From: Streptococcus mitis
GTDB taxonomy: Bacteria; Bacillota; Bacilli; Lactobacillales; Streptococcaceae
DNA: 64,000 bases
Reading direction: 5' to 3'
NCBI RefSeq assembly: GCF_946190065.1
Contig: NZ_CAMHZD010000003.1
Span: forward strand, 83,940-147,939
The position numbers were made by a program, and so were the translations under genes. Shown one piece after another: positions 1 to 10,136 of the stretch. Positions within the stretch are counted from its first letter, which is position 1. Each line of letters starts with the position of its first letter. Below the pieces are notes generated by a model. It was not told the DNA's origin and did no database searches. It worked only from the letters and a program-made list of their open reading frames with translations.

Positions 1-1506
1 AACCATGACAAGAGCACGATCAGAATAATCCAGCATCAATTGCATATCATGCGTAATCATGACAATGGTATGACCTTTTTGATGCAACTCTTCGAGAAAT
101 TCCATAATCTCAGTATAATTCTTCTGGTCTTGACCTGCTGTCGGTTCATCTAGGAGGATAATTTCAGCTCCTAAAACCAAAATCGATGCAATAGTAACAC
201 GTTTTTTCTGACCAAATGACAGGGCAGAAATAGGCCAATTACGGAATTCATAGAGACCACAGATTTTCAAAGTTTCATAGACTCTCGTTTCAATTTCCTG
301 CTCGTCCACACCTCGCAAACGAAGTCCCAGAGCCACCTCATCAAAAATCATATTGGTTGAAATCATTTGATTAGGATTTTGCAGCACATAGCCTACTCGT
401 TCCGCCCGCTCTGCAACAGAATCTCCTTTGATATCCTGTTCTTCCCAAAGATAGCGACCTTCCGTCTGGATAAAGCTACTTAAGGCCTTGGCTAGGGTTG
501 ATTTCCCAGCCCCATTTTTTCCGACAATGGCAATCTTTTCGCCCTTTTTAATATCCAAATGTAGGGACTTTAAAATCGGTCTATCATCATAAGAAAACGA
601 CACGTCCTCTAATTTAAAGAGTGACTGCAATTCTGGAGTTTCTTTTACCAGTTCCGTCTGTAACTGGACTTGCCCTTTTGAGATAGACAAGTTATCCAGA
701 TCTGCTAATTGTTCTTCCTTGACTAAGTCCACACCTAATTGACGGAGAGTAGTGAGATAAAGGGGTTCTCGAATTCCATTTTGTGTCAATAAATCAGTCG
801 CCAGTAACTGGTCAGGACTCCCATTAAAGAGGATACGACCATCGTTTATCAAGACAATCCGATCCACAGGGCGATGCAGAACATCCTCCAAACGGTGCTC
901 GATAATAAGAGTCGTCGTCCCCTCCTCCTTATGAATCTGATCAATCAATTCGATAATATCCTGACCTGACTTGGGATCCAGATTGGCGAGTGGCTCATCA
1001 AACAAAAGAATCGGACTCTCATCAATCAAGACACCAGCCAGACTGACTCGTTGCTTTTGTCCACCAGACAAATCCTGAGGACGCTGATTCAGTAAAGAAA
1101 TAAGGTCCAGCTTTTCAGCCCATTTATGAACACGATTTTTCATCTCATCTAGTGCTGTCACGTCATTTTCTAGAGCAAAAGCCAAGTCCTCTGCCACGGA
1201 CAACCCGATAAACTGCCCATCTGTATCCTGCAAAACTGTGCTGACTAGATGAGATTTATCATAGATGCTCATATCAAAGGCTGCTTGCCCCTTGATCAAA
1301 AATTCTCCAGATGTCTGACCCTTGTAAATATTTGGAATAATCCCATTCAAACACTGACCCAAGGTAGACTTACCTGACCCAGATGGCCCAACAATTAAGA
1401 CTTTCTCTCCCTTGTAAATGGTTAAGTCCACTCCTTGCAAGGTCGGTTCTTGTTGCGTTTCATACTGGAAAGAGAAATCCTTCCACTCAATTATAGCTTC
1501 TTTCAT
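1..1506 (-). CDS. ECF transporter duplicated ATPase (3' end outside window)
   Basis: This encodes the energising ATPase of an energy-coupling-factor importer, with two ABC domains in one chain. Translating the minus strand from the ATG at 1506 gives 502 codons without a stop before the window edge; relatives are about 560 residues, so the C-terminus is missing here. Domain 1 has Walker [10 protein letters not shown] (residues 40-48), signature LSGGQKQR (about 145), Walker B LLFDEP and an IEHR switch. Domain 2 has GKNGAGKST (about 325), [14 protein letters not shown] and THD. The UPF0397 membrane gene lies upstream on the same strand, and an ECF T component would be expected just beyond base 1. 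The substrate cannot be read from the ATPase; vitamins or their precursors are typical of the family. Confidence 0.93.
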   Translation of the reverse strand, partial: MKEAIIEWKDFSFQYETQQEPTLQGVDLTIYKGEKVLIVGPSGSGKSTLGQCLNGIIPNIYKGQTSGEFLIKGQAAFDMSIYDKSHLVSTVLQDTDGQFIGLSVAEDLAFALENDVTALDEMKNRVHKWAEKLDLISLLNQRPQDLSGGQKQRVSLAGVLIDESPILLFDEPLANLDPKSGQDIIELIDQIHKEEGTTTLIIEHRLEDVLHRPVDRIVLINDGRILFNGSPDQLLATDLLTQNGIREPLYLTTLRQLGVDLVKEEQLADLDNLSISKGQVQLQTELVKETPELQSLFKLEDVSFSYDDRPILKSLHLDIKKGEKIAIVGKNGAGKSTLAKALSSFIQTEGRYLWEEQDIKGDSVAERAERVGYVLQNPNQMISTNMIFDEVALGLRLRGVDEQEIETRVYETLKICGLYEFRNWPISALSFGQKKRVTIASILVLGAEIILLDEPTAGQDQKNYTEIMEFLEELHQKGHTIVMITHDMQLMLDYSDRALVMV

Positions 1507-1673
1507 CTTACTCTCTTCATTCGCTTCTTAGACTTCTATTTTATCATAAATCGAACCCTTCTTGCAGTCTCTTCTCTTAAAAACTTAGCGCCAACAAGAT
1601 TCCTAGCCTAAATTGCTTACCCGACTAGCCTATAAACAGCAAAAAGACTGGATGCCCAGCCTTTTCCTTTATG
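1507..1673. other. Spacer between UPF0397 and ATPase genes
   Basis: This 167-base gap lies inside the putative ECF operon. A short inverted repeat near 1636-1665 (AAAAAGACTGG...CCAGCCTTTT) could be a weak terminator or processing hairpin on the minus strand, just after the UPF0397 stop. No ORF is supported. Confidence 0.4.
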
Positions 1674-2219
1674 TTAATCCTTTTTCAAACTTCCTGAACG
1701 AGTCTGCGTACGTGAATAAGCTAGCAAGAGAAGAGTACCTGCGATAGCTACAGTTACAGCATTAGCAATTCCCGCAACAATCCCTTGGGCAAATACTTTT
1801 TCTGCTGCTTCTTGATAAATCACAACATCTCCAAGTGGTGCCAAGACACCCCAAACAAGAGCATTTGCAACAATCTGAATGAGGTTAAAGAAGACAATAT
1901 CCTTCAACTCAAAAACACCCTGTGTTACTCGAATGTATTTTCTAAATAGTCCGACGGCTAGACCAAAGAGACCACTAGCAATAATCCAAGTCCACCAAAG
2001 ACCGTAGCCAGCAAGAGAGTCCTTCACTGCATGACCAATTAAACCAACAAGTAATCCCACTAGAGGGCCAAAAATGATAGATAAGAGGCTCTGTACCGCA
2101 TACTGAAGCTGGATGCTTGTATTTGGAACAGGTGTCGGAATGCTGATCATCCCGATGACAACAAAGAGCGCAGCTCCAACACCGATAGCAACTACTTGTT
2201 TAATTGATTGATTTTTCAT
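1674..2219 (-). CDS. UPF0397 family ECF transporter substrate-binding membrane component
   Basis: A 181-residue, strongly hydrophobic protein with about five or six membrane segments, including a glycine-rich stretch [20 protein letters not shown] (about 47-67), which resembles S components of ECF importers. It belongs to the UPF0397 family, whose ligand is not firmly established to my knowledge. It starts at the ATG at 2219, only 15 bases after the SAM hydrolase-family gene ends, and precedes the duplicated ATPase. The three genes look like one minus-strand operon. The S-component role is inferred from fold type and context. Confidence 0.85.
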   Translation of the reverse strand: MKNQSIKQVVAIGVGAALFVVIGMISIPTPVPNTSIQLQYAVQSLLSIIFGPLVGLLVGLIGHAVKDSLAGYGLWWTWIIASGLFGLAVGLFRKYIRVTQGVFELKDIVFFNLIQIVANALVWGVLAPLGDVVIYQEAAEKVFAQGIVAGIANAVTVAIAGTLLLLAYSRTQTRSGSLKKD

Positions 2220-2234
2220 CTATATTCTCCTATT

Positions 2235-3083
2235 TTATGATTCTATTTTCTTTATTTCAATGGTCCAAGATGAACCGACACCTACATTATAGGCCTTGGC
2301 AAAGGAACCTTGGTTGATAGCCAGACCTAAACGATAGAGAGAGTTGATGTAAAGGATGGGTTGCCCAATTCTCACATCTGCAAATGATTTGCCATAAACA
2401 ACCTGATTTTGATAGACCAGCATATCAGCGTGATAGATAGTCACTTCAAAACGGTCACCGAATGCTGGTTCCAGCTTGTAAAATTCTTCTCGCGTGATAG
2501 AGGTCCAAAGCGAGCCGAAACGCACATCCAGAATATCAATAGCTCCCTTCACCAGATGATCTTCTATGATTGTCTCTACGACTGGAAGCTCCACAATCTG
2601 ATCCACACTGAGCTCTGGCCCCACTTCCTCAAAACTAATGTGACCACTGGCCAGTTTAGCACCAGTATAGGCATAAACATCACGACCGTGGAAGGTATAA
2701 GAATGCTCTGTATTTTGACGTCTATTGGCCACTTCAGAAATCTCACGAATAGCTACAATACCAACGTGTTTCTTGATAAAAGAAAGAGTTCCATTGTCTG
2801 GCGTGACAATGTATTGATTTTTTGCAGTCTTGGCAACCACACTCTTACGTTTCGAGCCGACACCTGGATCGACCACCGATACAAATGTCGTTCCCTCAGG
2901 CCAGTAATCCACCGTCTGAAAGAGACGATAGCTCCCCTCAAAAATATTATAAGGCGTGATATCGTGCGTCAAATGATGAATTTTTAAGGTTGGAGACTCT
3001 TCTAAAGCCACTCCAATCATAGCCGATACCGCACCATCAACCAGACCAAAGTCTGATTGTAATACCAGTAAATTATTATTCAT
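2235..3083 (-). CDS. SAM hydroxide adenosyltransferase (DUF62 family)
   Basis: A 282-residue member of the DUF62 family, which uses activated water to split S-adenosylmethionine into adenosine and methionine. Visible family motifs are LQSDFG near the N-terminus, VDPGVGS (about 70), TPDNG (about 93) and HGRDVYA (about 132). The ATG at 3083 is preferred over an in-frame start 27 bases upstream because AGGAGA sits 4 bases ahead of it. An extended -10 (TGGTATGAT) lies just upstream at about 3101-3110. It is the first gene of a probable operon with the ECF components, so product and transport may be linked; that link is inference. Confidence 0.85.
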   Translation of the reverse strand: MNNNLLVLQSDFGLVDGAVSAMIGVALEESPTLKIHHLTHDITPYNIFEGSYRLFQTVDYWPEGTTFVSVVDPGVGSKRKSVVAKTAKNQYIVTPDNGTLSFIKKHVGIVAIREISEVANRRQNTEHSYTFHGRDVYAYTGAKLASGHISFEEVGPELSVDQIVELPVVETIIEDHLVKGAIDILDVRFGSLWTSITREEFYKLEPAFGDRFEVTIYHADMLVYQNQVVYGKSFADVRIGQPILYINSLYRLGLAINQGSFAKAYNVGVGSSWTIEIKKIES

Positions 3084-3110
3084 TTTATCTCCTTGTATAT
3101 CCTTTATCAT

Positions 3111-3271
3111 ACCATATTTCAGAGAAAGGTGCTAATAGCTATTTCAATTGATTAGGGTATAGTTTTACCTTATAGCAAATTTCCTACTAAAAGCTCTTGT
3201 TATTAGCTAGTAGGTGCATTTTTTCTTGAAAAAAGGTATGATAGTTACATCATGAAAAAGTAGGTTTTATT
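3111..3271. promoter_or_regulatory. Divergent promoter region between SAM hydrolase gene and trkA
   Basis: The gap separates divergent genes. A TATGAT -10 (3237-3242) serves trkA. Between the promoters, an inverted repeat CCTACT...AGTAGG (about 3183-3214), followed by a T run on the plus strand, may insulate them. I looked for a c-di-AMP (ydaO) riboswitch, common near potassium genes, but the trkA leader is too short. Confidence 0.45.
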
Positions 3272-4621
3272 ATGAAAATTATCCTTGTCGGAGGGGGAAA
3301 AGTTGGTTCTGCCCTCTGTCGCTCCTTGGTTGCAGAAAAGCATGATGTTTTGCTGATTGAGCAAGACGAAGCTGTTCTCAATCATATTGTTAATCGCTTT
3401 GATATCATGGGTATCCTTGGTAACGGGGCCGATTTTACCATCCTTGAGCAAGCCAGTGTCCAGGATTGTGATATCTTTATTGCCCTGACTGAATACGATG
3501 AAGTGAACATGATTGCAGCCGTTCTAGCCAAAAAAATGGGAGCTAAAGAGACCATCGTTCGGGTGCGGAACCCTGAATATTCTAACTCTTATTTCAAGGA
3601 AAAGAATATTCTCGGTTTTTCTCTTATCGTTAACCCTGAGCTCTTGGCTGCCCGCGCTATCGCGAATATCATTGACTTCCCCAACGCCCTCTCTGTCGAA
3701 CGTTTCTTTGGTGGACGCGTTAGCCTCATGGAATTCACTGTTAAATCTTCCAGCGGTCTTTGCCAAATGCCCATTTCTGATTTTCGTAAAAAATTTGGCA
3801 ATGTTATTGTCTGCGCTATAGAGAGGGATCATCAAATTATCATTCCAAGCGGTGACATGACCATACAGGATAAAGATAGAATCTTTGTCACTGGTAACCG
3901 TGTTGATATGATGCTCTTCCATAATTATTTTAAATCTCGTGCCGTGAAGAGCCTTCTTATTGTTGGAGCTGGTAGAATCGCCTATTATCTACTAGGTATC
4001 CTAAAAGACAGTCGTATTGATACCAAGGTTATTGAAATCAATCCTGAAATCGCTAGCTTCTTTAGCGAGAAATTCCCAAACCTCTACATCGTTCAAGGAG
4101 ATGGTACCGCAAAAGATATCCTGCTGGAAGAAAGTGCTCAAAACTATGATGCCGTTGCGACTCTAACAGGGGTTGATGAGGAAAATCTGATTACCTCTAT
4201 GTTCCTTGACAGGGTAGGTGTACAAAAAAATATCACCAAGGTCAATCGTACCAGTCTCCTCGAAATTATCAATGCGCCTGATTTTTCAAGTATCATCACA
4301 CCTAAAAGCATCGCTGTAGATACGATTATGCACTTTATTCGTGGTCGGGTTAATGCCCAGTATTCAGACCTTCAGGCCATGCACCATCTAGCCAATGGCC
4401 AAATCGAAACCCTGCAATTTCATATCAAGGAAGCTAATAAAATGACTTCCAAACCTCTTTCTCAACTAAAACTAAAAAAAGGGGTTCTTATAGCAGCCAT
4501 CATTCGAAAGGGCAAGACTATTTTCCCTACTGGGGAGGATATGTTGGAAGTTGGAGACAAGCTCCTAGTAACAACCTTGTTGCCAAACATCACCAAGATT
4601 TATGACTTGATCGCGAGGTAA
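3272..4621 (+). CDS. trkA: Trk potassium uptake regulatory subunit TrkA
   Basis: This is the cytosolic gating subunit of a Trk/Ktr potassium channel complex. Its 449 residues form a tandem pair of RCK modules. Each starts with a Rossmann nucleotide-binding motif: VGGGKVGSALCRSL at residue 6, and VGAGRIAYYLLGIL at about 231. Each module is followed by a TrkA_C-type domain; the second ends with GKTIFPTGEDMLEVGDKLLV. The two-module length matches full-length TrkA rather than single-module KtrA. The trkH channel gene begins 3 bases after the stop, so the two are co-transcribed. Confidence 0.95.
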   Translation: MKIILVGGGKVGSALCRSLVAEKHDVLLIEQDEAVLNHIVNRFDIMGILGNGADFTILEQASVQDCDIFIALTEYDEVNMIAAVLAKKMGAKETIVRVRNPEYSNSYFKEKNILGFSLIVNPELLAARAIANIIDFPNALSVERFFGGRVSLMEFTVKSSSGLCQMPISDFRKKFGNVIVCAIERDHQIIIPSGDMTIQDKDRIFVTGNRVDMMLFHNYFKSRAVKSLLIVGAGRIAYYLLGILKDSRIDTKVIEINPEIASFFSEKFPNLYIVQGDGTAKDILLEESAQNYDAVATLTGVDEENLITSMFLDRVGVQKNITKVNRTSLLEIINAPDFSSIITPKSIAVDTIMHFIRGRVNAQYSDLQAMHHLANGQIETLQFHIKEANKMTSKPLSQLKLKKGVLIAAIIRKGKTIFPTGEDMLEVGDKLLVTTLLPNITKIYDLIAR

Positions 4622-4624
4622 GAA

Positions 4625-6064
4625 ATGAATAAAAGTATGATTCGTTACCTCCTTTCAAAATTACTTTTGATTGAAGCTGTTCTTCTTTTGGTTCCTGTGT
4701 CTGTCGCTGTCTATTACCGTGAATCGAGCCAAGTCTTTACGGCCCTCTTTTCAACAATAGGGATTCTCGTATTACTAGGCGGTTCAGGAATTTTACAAAA
4801 GCCCAAAAATCAACGGATTTATGCCAAGGAGGGAGTCTTGATTGTTGCCCTCTGTTGGATCCTTTGGTCCTTCTTTGGCGGTCTCCCCTTTGTTTTTGCT
4901 AAGCAAATTCCCAGCGTTATCGATGCCTTTTTTGAAATCAGTTCTGGCTTTACAACTACTGGAGCAACTATTCTGAACGACGTTTCGGTTCTCAGTCGTT
5001 CCCTCCTCTTCTGGCGAAGTTTTACCCACTTGATTGGAGGGATGGGAGTGCTTGTTTTTGCACTTGCTATTATGGACAATGCCAAGAATAGCCACCTAGA
5101 AGTGATGAAAGCTGAGGTTCCTGGCCCTGTTTTTGGCAAGGTTGTATCCAAACTCAAAAATACTGCCCAGATTCTCTATCTCCTTTATCTAGCTCTCTTC
5201 TCCCTCTTTGTCATCATCTATTATCTGGCTGGCATGCCCCTATTTGATAGTTTTGTCATTGCCATGGGAACAGCAGGTACAGGAGGTTTTACAGTCTATA
5301 ACGATGGAATCGCCCACTATGGTAGCTCACTGATTACCTATCTAGTTAGTATCGGAGTTTTGGTTTTTGGGGTAAATTTCAATCTCTACTACTACCTCAT
5401 GCTCCGTCGCGTCAAAGCCTTCTTTGGAGATGAAGAACTTCGAGCTTACTTGGTCATTGTACTGCTTTCTACAGGCTTGATTAGCCTCAATACCCTCTAT
5501 CTCTATCCAGGATTTTCAAAGAGTTTTGAAATGGCCTTCTTCCAGGTTTCCAATATCATTACAACGACTGGTTTTGGTTACGGAGACATTACCAACTGGC
5601 CCCTCTTCTCCCAGTTTATCCTTCTCTTCCTTATGGGAATCGGTGGTTCTGCTGGTTCAACCGCAGGTGGACTCAAGGTTATTCGAGGCCTTATCCTTTC
5701 AAAAATTGCTAAAAATCAGATTTTGTCAATTCTATCACCCCACCGTGTTTTGACCCTCCATGTTAATAAAACGGTAATTGACAAAGATACCCAGCATAAG
5801 ATTCTCAAGTACTTTGTCATCTATGCTATGATTTTGCTAGCACTTATCTTTATTGTCAGCCTAGACAGCAATGATTTCCTGGTCGTTACCAGCGCTGTCT
5901 TTAGCTGTTTCAATAATATCGGGCCTATTCTAGGAACGACATCTAGTTTCTCAATCTTTAGTCCTATCTCAAAAATTCTCCTCTCCTTTGCAATGATTGC
6001 AGGACGACTAGAGATTTACCCAATCCTCCTTCTCTTTATGAAGAGAACTTGGTCCAAGAGATAA
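4625..6064 (+). CDS. trkH: Trk potassium uptake channel subunit TrkH
   Basis: A 479-residue membrane protein of the TrkH/KtrB superfamily that conducts K+. Four pore-loop repeats are visible: FTTTGATILND (about 110), GTAGTGGFTVYND (about 215), ITTTGFGYGDI (about 312) and FNNIGPILGTTS (about 430). Each carries the single filter glycine typical of the family. There are about ten membrane helices. It is coupled to trkA with a 3-base gap and followed by an intrinsic terminator at 6071-6106, so the pair forms a closed bicistronic operon. Confidence 0.95.
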   Translation: MNKSMIRYLLSKLLLIEAVLLLVPVSVAVYYRESSQVFTALFSTIGILVLLGGSGILQKPKNQRIYAKEGVLIVALCWILWSFFGGLPFVFAKQIPSVIDAFFEISSGFTTTGATILNDVSVLSRSLLFWRSFTHLIGGMGVLVFALAIMDNAKNSHLEVMKAEVPGPVFGKVVSKLKNTAQILYLLYLALFSLFVIIYYLAGMPLFDSFVIAMGTAGTGGFTVYNDGIAHYGSSLITYLVSIGVLVFGVNFNLYYYLMLRRVKAFFGDEELRAYLVIVLLSTGLISLNTLYLYPGFSKSFEMAFFQVSNIITTTGFGYGDITNWPLFSQFILLFLMGIGGSAGSTAGGLKVIRGLILSKIAKNQILSILSPHRVLTLHVNKTVIDKDTQHKILKYFVIYAMILLALIFIVSLDSNDFLVVTSAVFSCFNNIGPILGTTSSFSIFSPISKILLSFAMIAGRLEIYPILLLFMKRTWSKR

Positions 6065-6068
6065 AATA

Positions 6069-6108
6069 CAACCACACCTTGTAAACCTACAAAGTGTGGT
6101 ATTTTTAT
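6069..6108 (+). terminator. trkAH terminator
   Basis: A 10-bp stem ACCACACCTT / AAAGTGTGGT (6071-6080 with 6091-6100, one mismatch) is followed by a T run, directly after the trkH stop. Confidence 0.85.
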
Positions 6109-6188
6109 TTCTGATTATCTCCTCAACTCAACCAACTCTTTTTAAACCAAGTGAGACACTTCAGGGGCTGACTAAGGGTTTAGGTTCA

Positions 6189-6301
6189 CACTCAATAAAA
6201 ATCAAAGAACAAGCTAGGAAAGCAAGCCACCGAGTTCTCAAAATACTGCTTTAAATCAGCAGATAAAACTGCCGTATTTTGAAGAGATTTTGTCAGAGTA
6301 T
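6189..6301 (+). repeat. Degenerate BOX-like element
   Basis: The left part ACTCAATAAAAATCAAAGAA and right part TTTGAAGAGATTTTGTCAGA are diverged versions of the BOX termini seen at four other places here. The middle is heavily altered. It lies between the convergent trkH and pflB genes. Confidence 0.65.
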
Positions 6302-6311
6302 AAGAGTTCAA

Positions 6312-6347
6312 AAAACAACCCTCAGTCGACTGACCGAGGGTTCCTTT
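6312..6347 (-). terminator. pflB terminator
   Basis: Inverted repeat AACCCTC / GAGGGTT (6317-6323 with 6336-6342), with an A run on the plus strand that gives a U run for the minus-strand transcript. It lies 20 bases after the pflB stop. Confidence 0.85.
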
Positions 6348-6366
6348 TCATTATTCAAGAACTTGA

Positions 6367-8691
6367 TTAGTTCAATGCATCCAATGCATCATCCATTGAA
6401 AGAACTTCGTGGAAGACACGTTGTGTCAATTCAGTTTTTTGTTCTGGAGTGAGGTATTTAGTGTTTACACAGTATCCAGAGATACGTACGATAACGTCTT
6501 CACCTGACATAATCTTTTCGTAAACATCGTTCAAGTCCATAACGTTCAAGTTAACGTGTTGTCCACCGTTTTCGAAGTAACCATCAAGGATTGTTACCAA
6601 GTTATCAACTTGTTCATCACGAGTCTTACCAAGCGCGCGAGGTGAAACTTGTGTAGTCAATGAGATACCATCAGCTGCGTAACTAAAGTCAAGGCTAGAA
6701 AGTGAGTTCAAGTTTTGCAACCATCCACCTTTAGCTTTGTTAGATGGGTTAGCACCTGGTGAGAAGAATTCAAGTTTAGACAAGTTCACAGAACCATCTT
6801 CGTTGAGGTATACACCTTTGTGGACTGGTGAGTTACCAGTTTGTTTAGAGTAAGCAACGTTAGATGTGATTGTCAAAAGTGATACTGTAGCTTCCGCGTC
6901 TTTGTAAAGTTTGTGGCTACGTAGACGAGTTGTGTAAGCTTCGATCAACCATTCTGCCAATTCGTTTGAACGTGGGTCATCTTCACCCCAACGTGGGTAT
7001 TCACCGATTGTTTCGTAATCGTAGATGTAGCCATTTTCATCACGGATTGGTTTAACTGTAGCGTATTTGATAGCTGACAATGTATCAACAGTATTAGCAA
7101 ATCCACAGATACCGAATCCCATGTTAGCGCGTTGTTTAGTTGGCAAGAAGGCCATTTGAACAGCTTCATAGTTGTACTTATCAGTCATGTAGTGGATGAT
7201 GTTCAAAGCATCTACGTAAGTGTCAGTCAACCAGTCAAGAGATTTTTCAAAGTTTTCTTTAACTGATTCAAATTCAAGAACTTCGTCACGGATTGGTTCG
7301 ATGTCAAATACTTTGTAGTCTTTGTGAACATCGTCGTAACCACCGTTCAAACCAGTAAGAAGAGCTTTCAATACGTTTACGCGCGCACCGAAGTACTGGA
7401 TGTTGTGGCGTTGTTCTTCATTTTCTGGGTCAAGTGGAGATACACAGCATGAGATACAGCTCATTTCACCATATCCGTCTTTAGCCATTGTTGTTACACC
7501 TTCGTATTGGATAGAAGAGTGTTTGTGGCTCATGTGCATACAGTAGCGACGGAAGTTGTATGGCAATTTGTCAGTCCAAAGAACTGTCAAGTTTGGTTCT
7601 GGAGAGTTACCGATGTTGTCAAGAGTGTTCAAGAAACGGTAGTCCATCTTAGTAACACGGTGACGACCGTCGTTACCCATACCAGCCATAGAAGTTGTGA
7701 TGAAGGTTGGATCACCTGAGTACAATTGGTCATAAGCTTTAGTACGAGCAAATTTAACTGTACGAAGTTTCATAACGAAATCATCAACGAATTCTTGGAT
7801 TTCTGATTCAGTAAATGTACCACGAGCAAGGTCACGTTCTGCAAAGATGTCCAATACGATTGGTACACGTCCTAGAGATGTAGCAGCACCGTTGATAACA
7901 CGGCAGACAGCCATGAAGGCGATGTTAACCCATTGGATAGCTTCTTTAGTGTTCATCGCTGGCTTGCGAACGTCAACTCCGTAAAGGTCACCCAAGCGAA
8001 CAACTTGTTGCAATGCTTGGTATTGAAGATTGATTTCTTCACGAAGACGGATTGTTTCTTCATCGATTTCTTCGATTGCATTCCAGTCGTTTACTTTTTC
8101 TTGCATCAAGTAGTCTGCACCGTAAAGAGCAAGACGTGCGTAAACACCGATGATACGTCCGCGTGAGTATGCATCTGGAAGACCAGTTACAGTGTGAGCG
8201 TGACGAGCACGACGGATGTTTGAAGTGTAAGCACGGAAGATACCGTCGTTAACTGTTGTTACGTATTTAGTAAAGATTTCGTGAACAGCTGGGTCTGGTT
8301 CGTATCCATTTTCTTTCAAAGTAGTTTCAGCCATACGGATACCACCTTTTGGCATGAAGTTCAATTTGAAGAGTTCATCGTTTTGGATACCATAGATAAC
8401 TTCGTTTTCTTTGTCGATAAATCCTGCTGGAATATCAGCGATAGATGTTGGACGAGTGTCCATTGGGAAACGAGTTTCTTCGTAGTGAGCCTTAGTTTCT
8501 TCTACAATTTTTTTGATGTGAAGTGAACGTTCTGTTGGTCCTGCAAGGAAGCTTTCGTCTCCATCGTAAGGTGTGTAGTTAGCTTGTACGAAGCGTGATA
8601 CACTTGCTTTTTCTTTCCAATCTACGCCTTTGAAGCCTTCCCAAGCTTTGTCAAAAATATCTTGTGCTTCAACAACTGTTTTAACAACCAT
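6367..8691 (-). CDS. pflB: Formate acetyltransferase (pyruvate formate-lyase)
   Basis: This glycyl-radical enzyme converts pyruvate and CoA to acetyl-CoA and formate in anaerobic mixed-acid fermentation. The 774 residues carry the catalytic cysteine pair in [10 protein letters not shown] (about 420) and the C-terminal radical site [14 protein letters not shown] (about 745). An ATG at 8691 (MVVKTVV) fits best, with GAGGAC 7 bases ahead; an in-frame start at 8727 has no such site and would add 12 poorly conserved residues. A separate activating enzyme is needed and is not in the window. The promoter overlaps a cre-like site, so catabolite control is likely. Confidence 0.97.
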   Translation of the reverse strand: MVVKTVVEAQDIFDKAWEGFKGVDWKEKASVSRFVQANYTPYDGDESFLAGPTERSLHIKKIVEETKAHYEETRFPMDTRPTSIADIPAGFIDKENEVIYGIQNDELFKLNFMPKGGIRMAETTLKENGYEPDPAVHEIFTKYVTTVNDGIFRAYTSNIRRARHAHTVTGLPDAYSRGRIIGVYARLALYGADYLMQEKVNDWNAIEEIDEETIRLREEINLQYQALQQVVRLGDLYGVDVRKPAMNTKEAIQWVNIAFMAVCRVINGAATSLGRVPIVLDIFAERDLARGTFTESEIQEFVDDFVMKLRTVKFARTKAYDQLYSGDPTFITTSMAGMGNDGRHRVTKMDYRFLNTLDNIGNSPEPNLTVLWTDKLPYNFRRYCMHMSHKHSSIQYEGVTTMAKDGYGEMSCISCCVSPLDPENEEQRHNIQYFGARVNVLKALLTGLNGGYDDVHKDYKVFDIEPIRDEVLEFESVKENFEKSLDWLTDTYVDALNIIHYMTDKYNYEAVQMAFLPTKQRANMGFGICGFANTVDTLSAIKYATVKPIRDENGYIYDYETIGEYPRWGEDDPRSNELAEWLIEAYTTRLRSHKLYKDAEATVSLLTITSNVAYSKQTGNSPVHKGVYLNEDGSVNLSKLEFFSPGANPSNKAKGGWLQNLNSLSSLDFSYAADGISLTTQVSPRALGKTRDEQVDNLVTILDGYFENGGQHVNLNVMDLNDVYEKIMSGEDVIVRISGYCVNTKYLTPEQKTELTQRVFHEVLSMDDALDALN

Positions 8692-8738
8692 GTTAATGTC
8701 CTCTGTTTTCTTTCTAGTAACAGTCATCTGTTACATTT

Positions 8739-8773
8739 ATGAAACCAGTATACCATACAGTAAACGATTTCAA
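8739..8773 (-). promoter_or_regulatory. pflB promoter with cre-like site
   Basis: The minus strand reads an extended -10 TGGTATACT (-10 hexamer at 8747-8752). Upstream at 8758-8773 lies CAGTAAACGATTTCAA, close to the CcpA cre consensus (TGNAARCGNWTTCA). Overlap of cre with the promoter core suggests CcpA control; this is inferred from sequence only. Confidence 0.6.
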
Positions 8774-8928
8774 CAAGCTGAAAATCCTAATTTTTACACT
8801 TTCTTTTCTAACACAGACTGTATTCTATACCAAACTGTATTATATTTTTGAAAAAATAAAATCCTTTTTTCTTTTTTTCAGAAAAAAGGGTATAATAAAA
8901 GAAAATAAGCAGTAAAAAGGTGCTAGGC

Positions 8929-9990
8929 ATGTTGATTTTCCCCTTGTTAAATGATTTGTCAAGAAAAATCATCCATATTGACATGGATGCCTTTTTTGCT
9001 GCGGTAGAAATCAGAGACAATCCTAAACTCAGAGGAAAACCTGTCATTATCGGTAGCGACCCTCGGCAAACAGGTGGACGGGGAGTCGTTTCTACCTGTA
9101 GCTATGAGGCGCGAGCTTTTGGTGTCCATTCAGCCATGAGTTCTAAAGAAGCCTATGAACGTTGTCCCCAGGCCGTCTTTATCTCAGGAAATTATGAAAA
9201 ATATAAAGCTGTGGGCCTCCAGATTCGAGCTATCTTTAAGCGTTATACAGATTTAATAGAACCCATGAGCATTGATGAAGCCTATTTAGATGTGACAGAA
9301 AATAAACTCGCTATCAAGTCAGCTGTCAAAATCGCTCGTCTCATTCAAGAGGATATCTGGCAAGAACTCCATTTGACTGCTTCTGCAGGCGTTTCCTACA
9401 ACAAATTCTTAGCTAAAATGGCCAGCGATTATCAAAAACCACATGGTCTGACAGTGATTCTACCTGACCAGGCTGAGGATTTTCTCAAACAAATGGATAT
9501 TTCCAAGTTTCATGGAGTAGGAAAGAAGACGGTGGAACGACTTCATCAAATGGGCGTGTTTACTGGAGCTGATCTACTTGAAGTTCCTGAAGTGACCCTA
9601 ATAGACCGCTTTGGCAGACTGGGCTATGACCTGTATCGAAAGGCTCGTGGTATCCACAATTCCCCCGTCAAATCCAACCGCATCCGTAAATCAATCGGCA
9701 AGGAAAAAACCTATGGGAAAATTCTCCGTGCCGAGGAAGACATCAAAAAAGAGCTGACTCTTCTATCAGAAAGAGTCGCTCTCAATCTACATCAACAAGA
9801 AAAAGCTGGAAAAATTGTCATTTTGAAAATCCGCTACAAGGACTTTTCAACTCTTACTAAACGAAAAAGTCTGGCCAAAAAAACACAGGATGCTAGTCAG
9901 ATAAGCCAAATAGCCCTACAACTCTATGAAGAGTTAGACGAGAAAGAAAGAGGTGTCCGCCTGTTGGGGATTACCATGACTGGATTTTAA
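8929..9990 (+). CDS. dinB: DNA polymerase IV (Y-family)
   Basis: An error-prone translesion polymerase of 353 residues. The catalytic carboxylates lie in [10 protein letters not shown] (about 19-28) and SIDEAYLDV (about 115-123). A helix-hairpin-helix [13 protein letters not shown] follows, then the little-finger domain. The ATG at 8929 is chosen because AAAAAGG lies 8 bases upstream; a GTG at 8920 overlaps that site. A TATAAT -10 is at 8890-8895. No LexA-type box was recognised. A BOX element begins right after the stop codon. Confidence 0.95.
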   Translation: MLIFPLLNDLSRKIIHIDMDAFFAAVEIRDNPKLRGKPVIIGSDPRQTGGRGVVSTCSYEARAFGVHSAMSSKEAYERCPQAVFISGNYEKYKAVGLQIRAIFKRYTDLIEPMSIDEAYLDVTENKLAIKSAVKIARLIQEDIWQELHLTASAGVSYNKFLAKMASDYQKPHGLTVILPDQAEDFLKQMDISKFHGVGKKTVERLHQMGVFTGADLLEVPEVTLIDRFGRLGYDLYRKARGIHNSPVKSNRIRKSIGKEKTYGKILRAEEDIKKELTLLSERVALNLHQQEKAGKIVILKIRYKDFSTLTKRKSLAKKTQDASQISQIALQLYEELDEKERGVRLLGITMTGF

Positions 9991-10102
9991 AACTCAATGA
10001 AAATCAAAGAGCAAACTAGGAAGCTAGCCGCAGGTTGCTCAAAACAGTGTTTTGAGGTTGCAGATAGAGCTGACGTGGTTTGAAGAGATTTTCATTGAGA
10101 AT
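9991..10102 (+). repeat. BOX element
   Basis: It starts ACTCAATGAAAATCAAAGAG and ends GAAGAGATTTTCATTGAGAA, with a GTTTTGAGGTTGCAGATAGA core, which matches mitis-group BOX repeats. It lies between convergent dinB and uppP and abuts the dinB stop. Confidence 0.85.
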
Positions 10103-10136
10103 AAAACCTTGAAGAGCTGACCCTTCAAGGTTTTTC
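10103..10136. terminator. Bidirectional terminator between dinB and uppP
   Basis: A perfect 10-bp stem AACCTTGAAG / CTTCAAGGTT (10105-10114 with 10123-10132) has T runs on both sides, so it can stop both converging transcripts. Confidence 0.85.

Noticed and set aside
2409-2987. 192-codon plus-strand ORF opposite the SAM hydrolase gene
   Set aside because: No ribosome site and no family resemblance; the DUF62 gene explains the region.
3111-3271. c-di-AMP (ydaO) riboswitch ahead of trkA
   Set aside because: The promoter lies only about 30 bases upstream of trkA and the conserved aptamer sequences are absent.
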